DNA of 64,000 nt from positions 248,001 through 312,000 of the forward strand of contig NZ_FLOC01000001.1 of assembly GCF_900089755.1 (NCBI RefSeq), read 5' to 3'. The position numbers and the translations under genes are program-made. The number at the start of each line of letters is the position of its first letter. Within the stretch, counting starts at the first letter, position 1. Source of the stretch: Marinomonas aquimarina (GTDB lineage: Bacteria > Pseudomonadota > Gammaproteobacteria > Pseudomonadales > Marinomonadaceae). The notes below the pieces were generated by a model. That model had not been told where the DNA came from, ran no database searches, and saw only the letters and a program-made list of their open reading frames with translations. Positions 63,165 to 64,000 of this stretch are shown piece by piece.

Positions 63165-64000
63165 ATGGTACGTCCATTTAAAGGCTTAACGCCGCTGCTG
63201 CTTGCTCTGACCACAACAGGCGTTCTACTAGGCTGTTCAACAGACGAACAGATTGAAACAACAGAAGCGGTCATTCGCCCTGTGAAGCTGTACACCATTG
63301 ATGCCACAGACATCGTCAGTATTCGCCATTTTCCAGCAGAGCTGAAAGCCAGTGATGAGGCCGATTTAGCCTTCCGTGTGGGCGGTCAAGTGACGCAATT
63401 AAATGTCAAAGAAGGGCAACGGGTAGAGCGTGGCCAGCTACTCGCCTCCCTTGATCCAACCGACTACGCTTTACAAGTAGAACTGTCTGAAGCCAATTAC
63501 AAGTTGGCTAAAGCGCAATTTGATCGCATCAAAACCATGCTCGCCAAAAATGCCACCACGCAAGCCCAATTCGACGAAGCCAAAGCCACCCTCGATCAAA
63601 CTGAGAATGCCCTTGAAACAGCCAAAAACCAATTAGGTTACAGTGAGTTACGCGCCCCTTACGATGGTGTGATTGCCTCATTGAGCATCGACAACTACGA
63701 ATATGTGGGCGCCACACAAACGATCCTGCACATTCAAAACATAGAGCAAATGGATGTGGAGTTTCAGATCCCTGAGCGTCTAGTGGCCAACATTCAGAAA
63801 GTCGCCTTGCAATACCATCCGCAGGTAAGCATCGATGCCGTACCGTCACAAGTGTTTGAAGCGGCTTATAAAGAGCACCGTACCAGCCCAGATGTGACCA
63901 CCAAATCCTACGACGCCACCCTCTCGTTATTGAATACCGAAGATACGCCCATCAATTTACTGCCAGGCATGACCGCCACCGTCGACTTAGACATTAGCCA
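63165..64000 (+). CDS. RND efflux membrane-fusion protein (3' end outside window)
   Basis: The ATG at 63165 follows TGGAGG. A lipobox (LLGC) makes it a lipoprotein, as in many MexA/AcrA-type proteins. The beta-barrel/lipoyl half (FPAELKASDEADLAFRVGGQV and LNVKEGQRVERGQLLASLD) is followed by coiled coil (SEANYKLAKAQFDRIKTML) and the lipoyl return GYSELRAPYDGVIASL. It runs off the window after 278 codons; an RND pump gene probably follows. Substrate unknown. Confidence 0.87.
   Translation, partial: MVRPFKGLTPLLLALTTTGVLLGCSTDEQIETTEAVIRPVKLYTIDATDIVSIRHFPAELKASDEADLAFRVGGQVTQLNVKEGQRVERGQLLASLDPTDYALQVELSEANYKLAKAQFDRIKTMLAKNATTQAQFDEAKATLDQTENALETAKNQLGYSELRAPYDGVIASLSIDNYEYVGATQTILHIQNIEQMDVEFQIPERLVANIQKVALQYHPQVSIDAVPSQVFEAAYKEHRTSPDVTTKSYDATLSLLNTEDTPINLLPGMTATVDLDIS

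Noticed and set aside
63529-63849. Minus-strand open frame opposite the RND membrane-fusion gene
   Set aside because: It overlaps a well-supported membrane-fusion protein on the other strand and has no site or recognisable domain.

Overview
The window comes from a motile Gram-negative gammaproteobacterium, probably marine and close to Marinomonas or other Oceanospirillales. This is an inference from protein sequence and gene order; no 16S gene is present. The flagellar order flgN-flgM-flgA / cheV-cheR-flgBCDEFGHIJ-flgKL-flagellins-flaG-fliD-fliT is the polar-flagellum layout of Vibrio, Pseudomonas and Oceanospirillales. Sigma-54 and sigma-28 promoters sit where that layout predicts.

Region 1 (1-10949, all minus strand) is a surface-glycan module. 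It holds a cut-off methyltransferase, a split transketolase, a pyruvate-dehydrogenase-like E1 alpha/beta pair without E2 or E3, a GDP-mannose-dehydratase-like enzyme, a sugar-1-phosphate nucleotidyltransferase, a UDP-sulfoquinovose-synthase homologue, two GT2 glycosyltransferases, a TagD-like cytidylyltransferase and a LicD-family protein. Region 2 (11067-15636) is a fatty-acyl module: LuxC-like reductase, LuxE-like acyl-protein synthetase, acyl-AMP ligase, SDR reductase and acyl carrier protein, with no luciferase. Region 3 (15686-21191) holds pseH, pseG, pseI and a large Maf-type flagellin glycosyltransferase, so the flagellin is probably decorated with pseudaminic acid or a derivative. pseB, pseC and pseF are not in the window.

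Region 4 (21239-43567) is flagellar: fliT, fliD, flaG, two near-identical flagellins, a sialidase-like orphan, fliS, a degenerate HD-GYP protein, flgL to flgB, cheR, cheV, flgA, flgM and flgN. The most unusual signal is in the gap between the two flagellins. On the plus strand, where no gene lies, a good sigma-54-type promoter is followed by a 5' hairpin with a CCUCC loop. Further on comes a stem-loop whose loop carries 11 nt perfectly complementary to the Shine-Dalgarno region of flagellin 1, ending in TTATTTTT. I propose a roughly 160-nt flagellar sRNA whose complement lies in the 3' UTR of flagellin 2.

Region 5 (43620-64000) is housekeeping: a tRNA-Arg, a soluble PAS chemoreceptor, an HI0933-type flavoprotein, cytochrome c5, rep helicase, a BASS transporter, an iron-type ABC importer behind a Fur-like box, comM, a Trp-rich small protein, ubiK, glnK-amtB behind an NtrC/sigma-54 promoter, a GNAT-nitrilase fusion, radA, a DUF1289 protein, a ClpP-fold lipoprotein and a cut-off RND membrane-fusion protein. 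I saw no insertion sequence, integrase, CRISPR array or rRNA.
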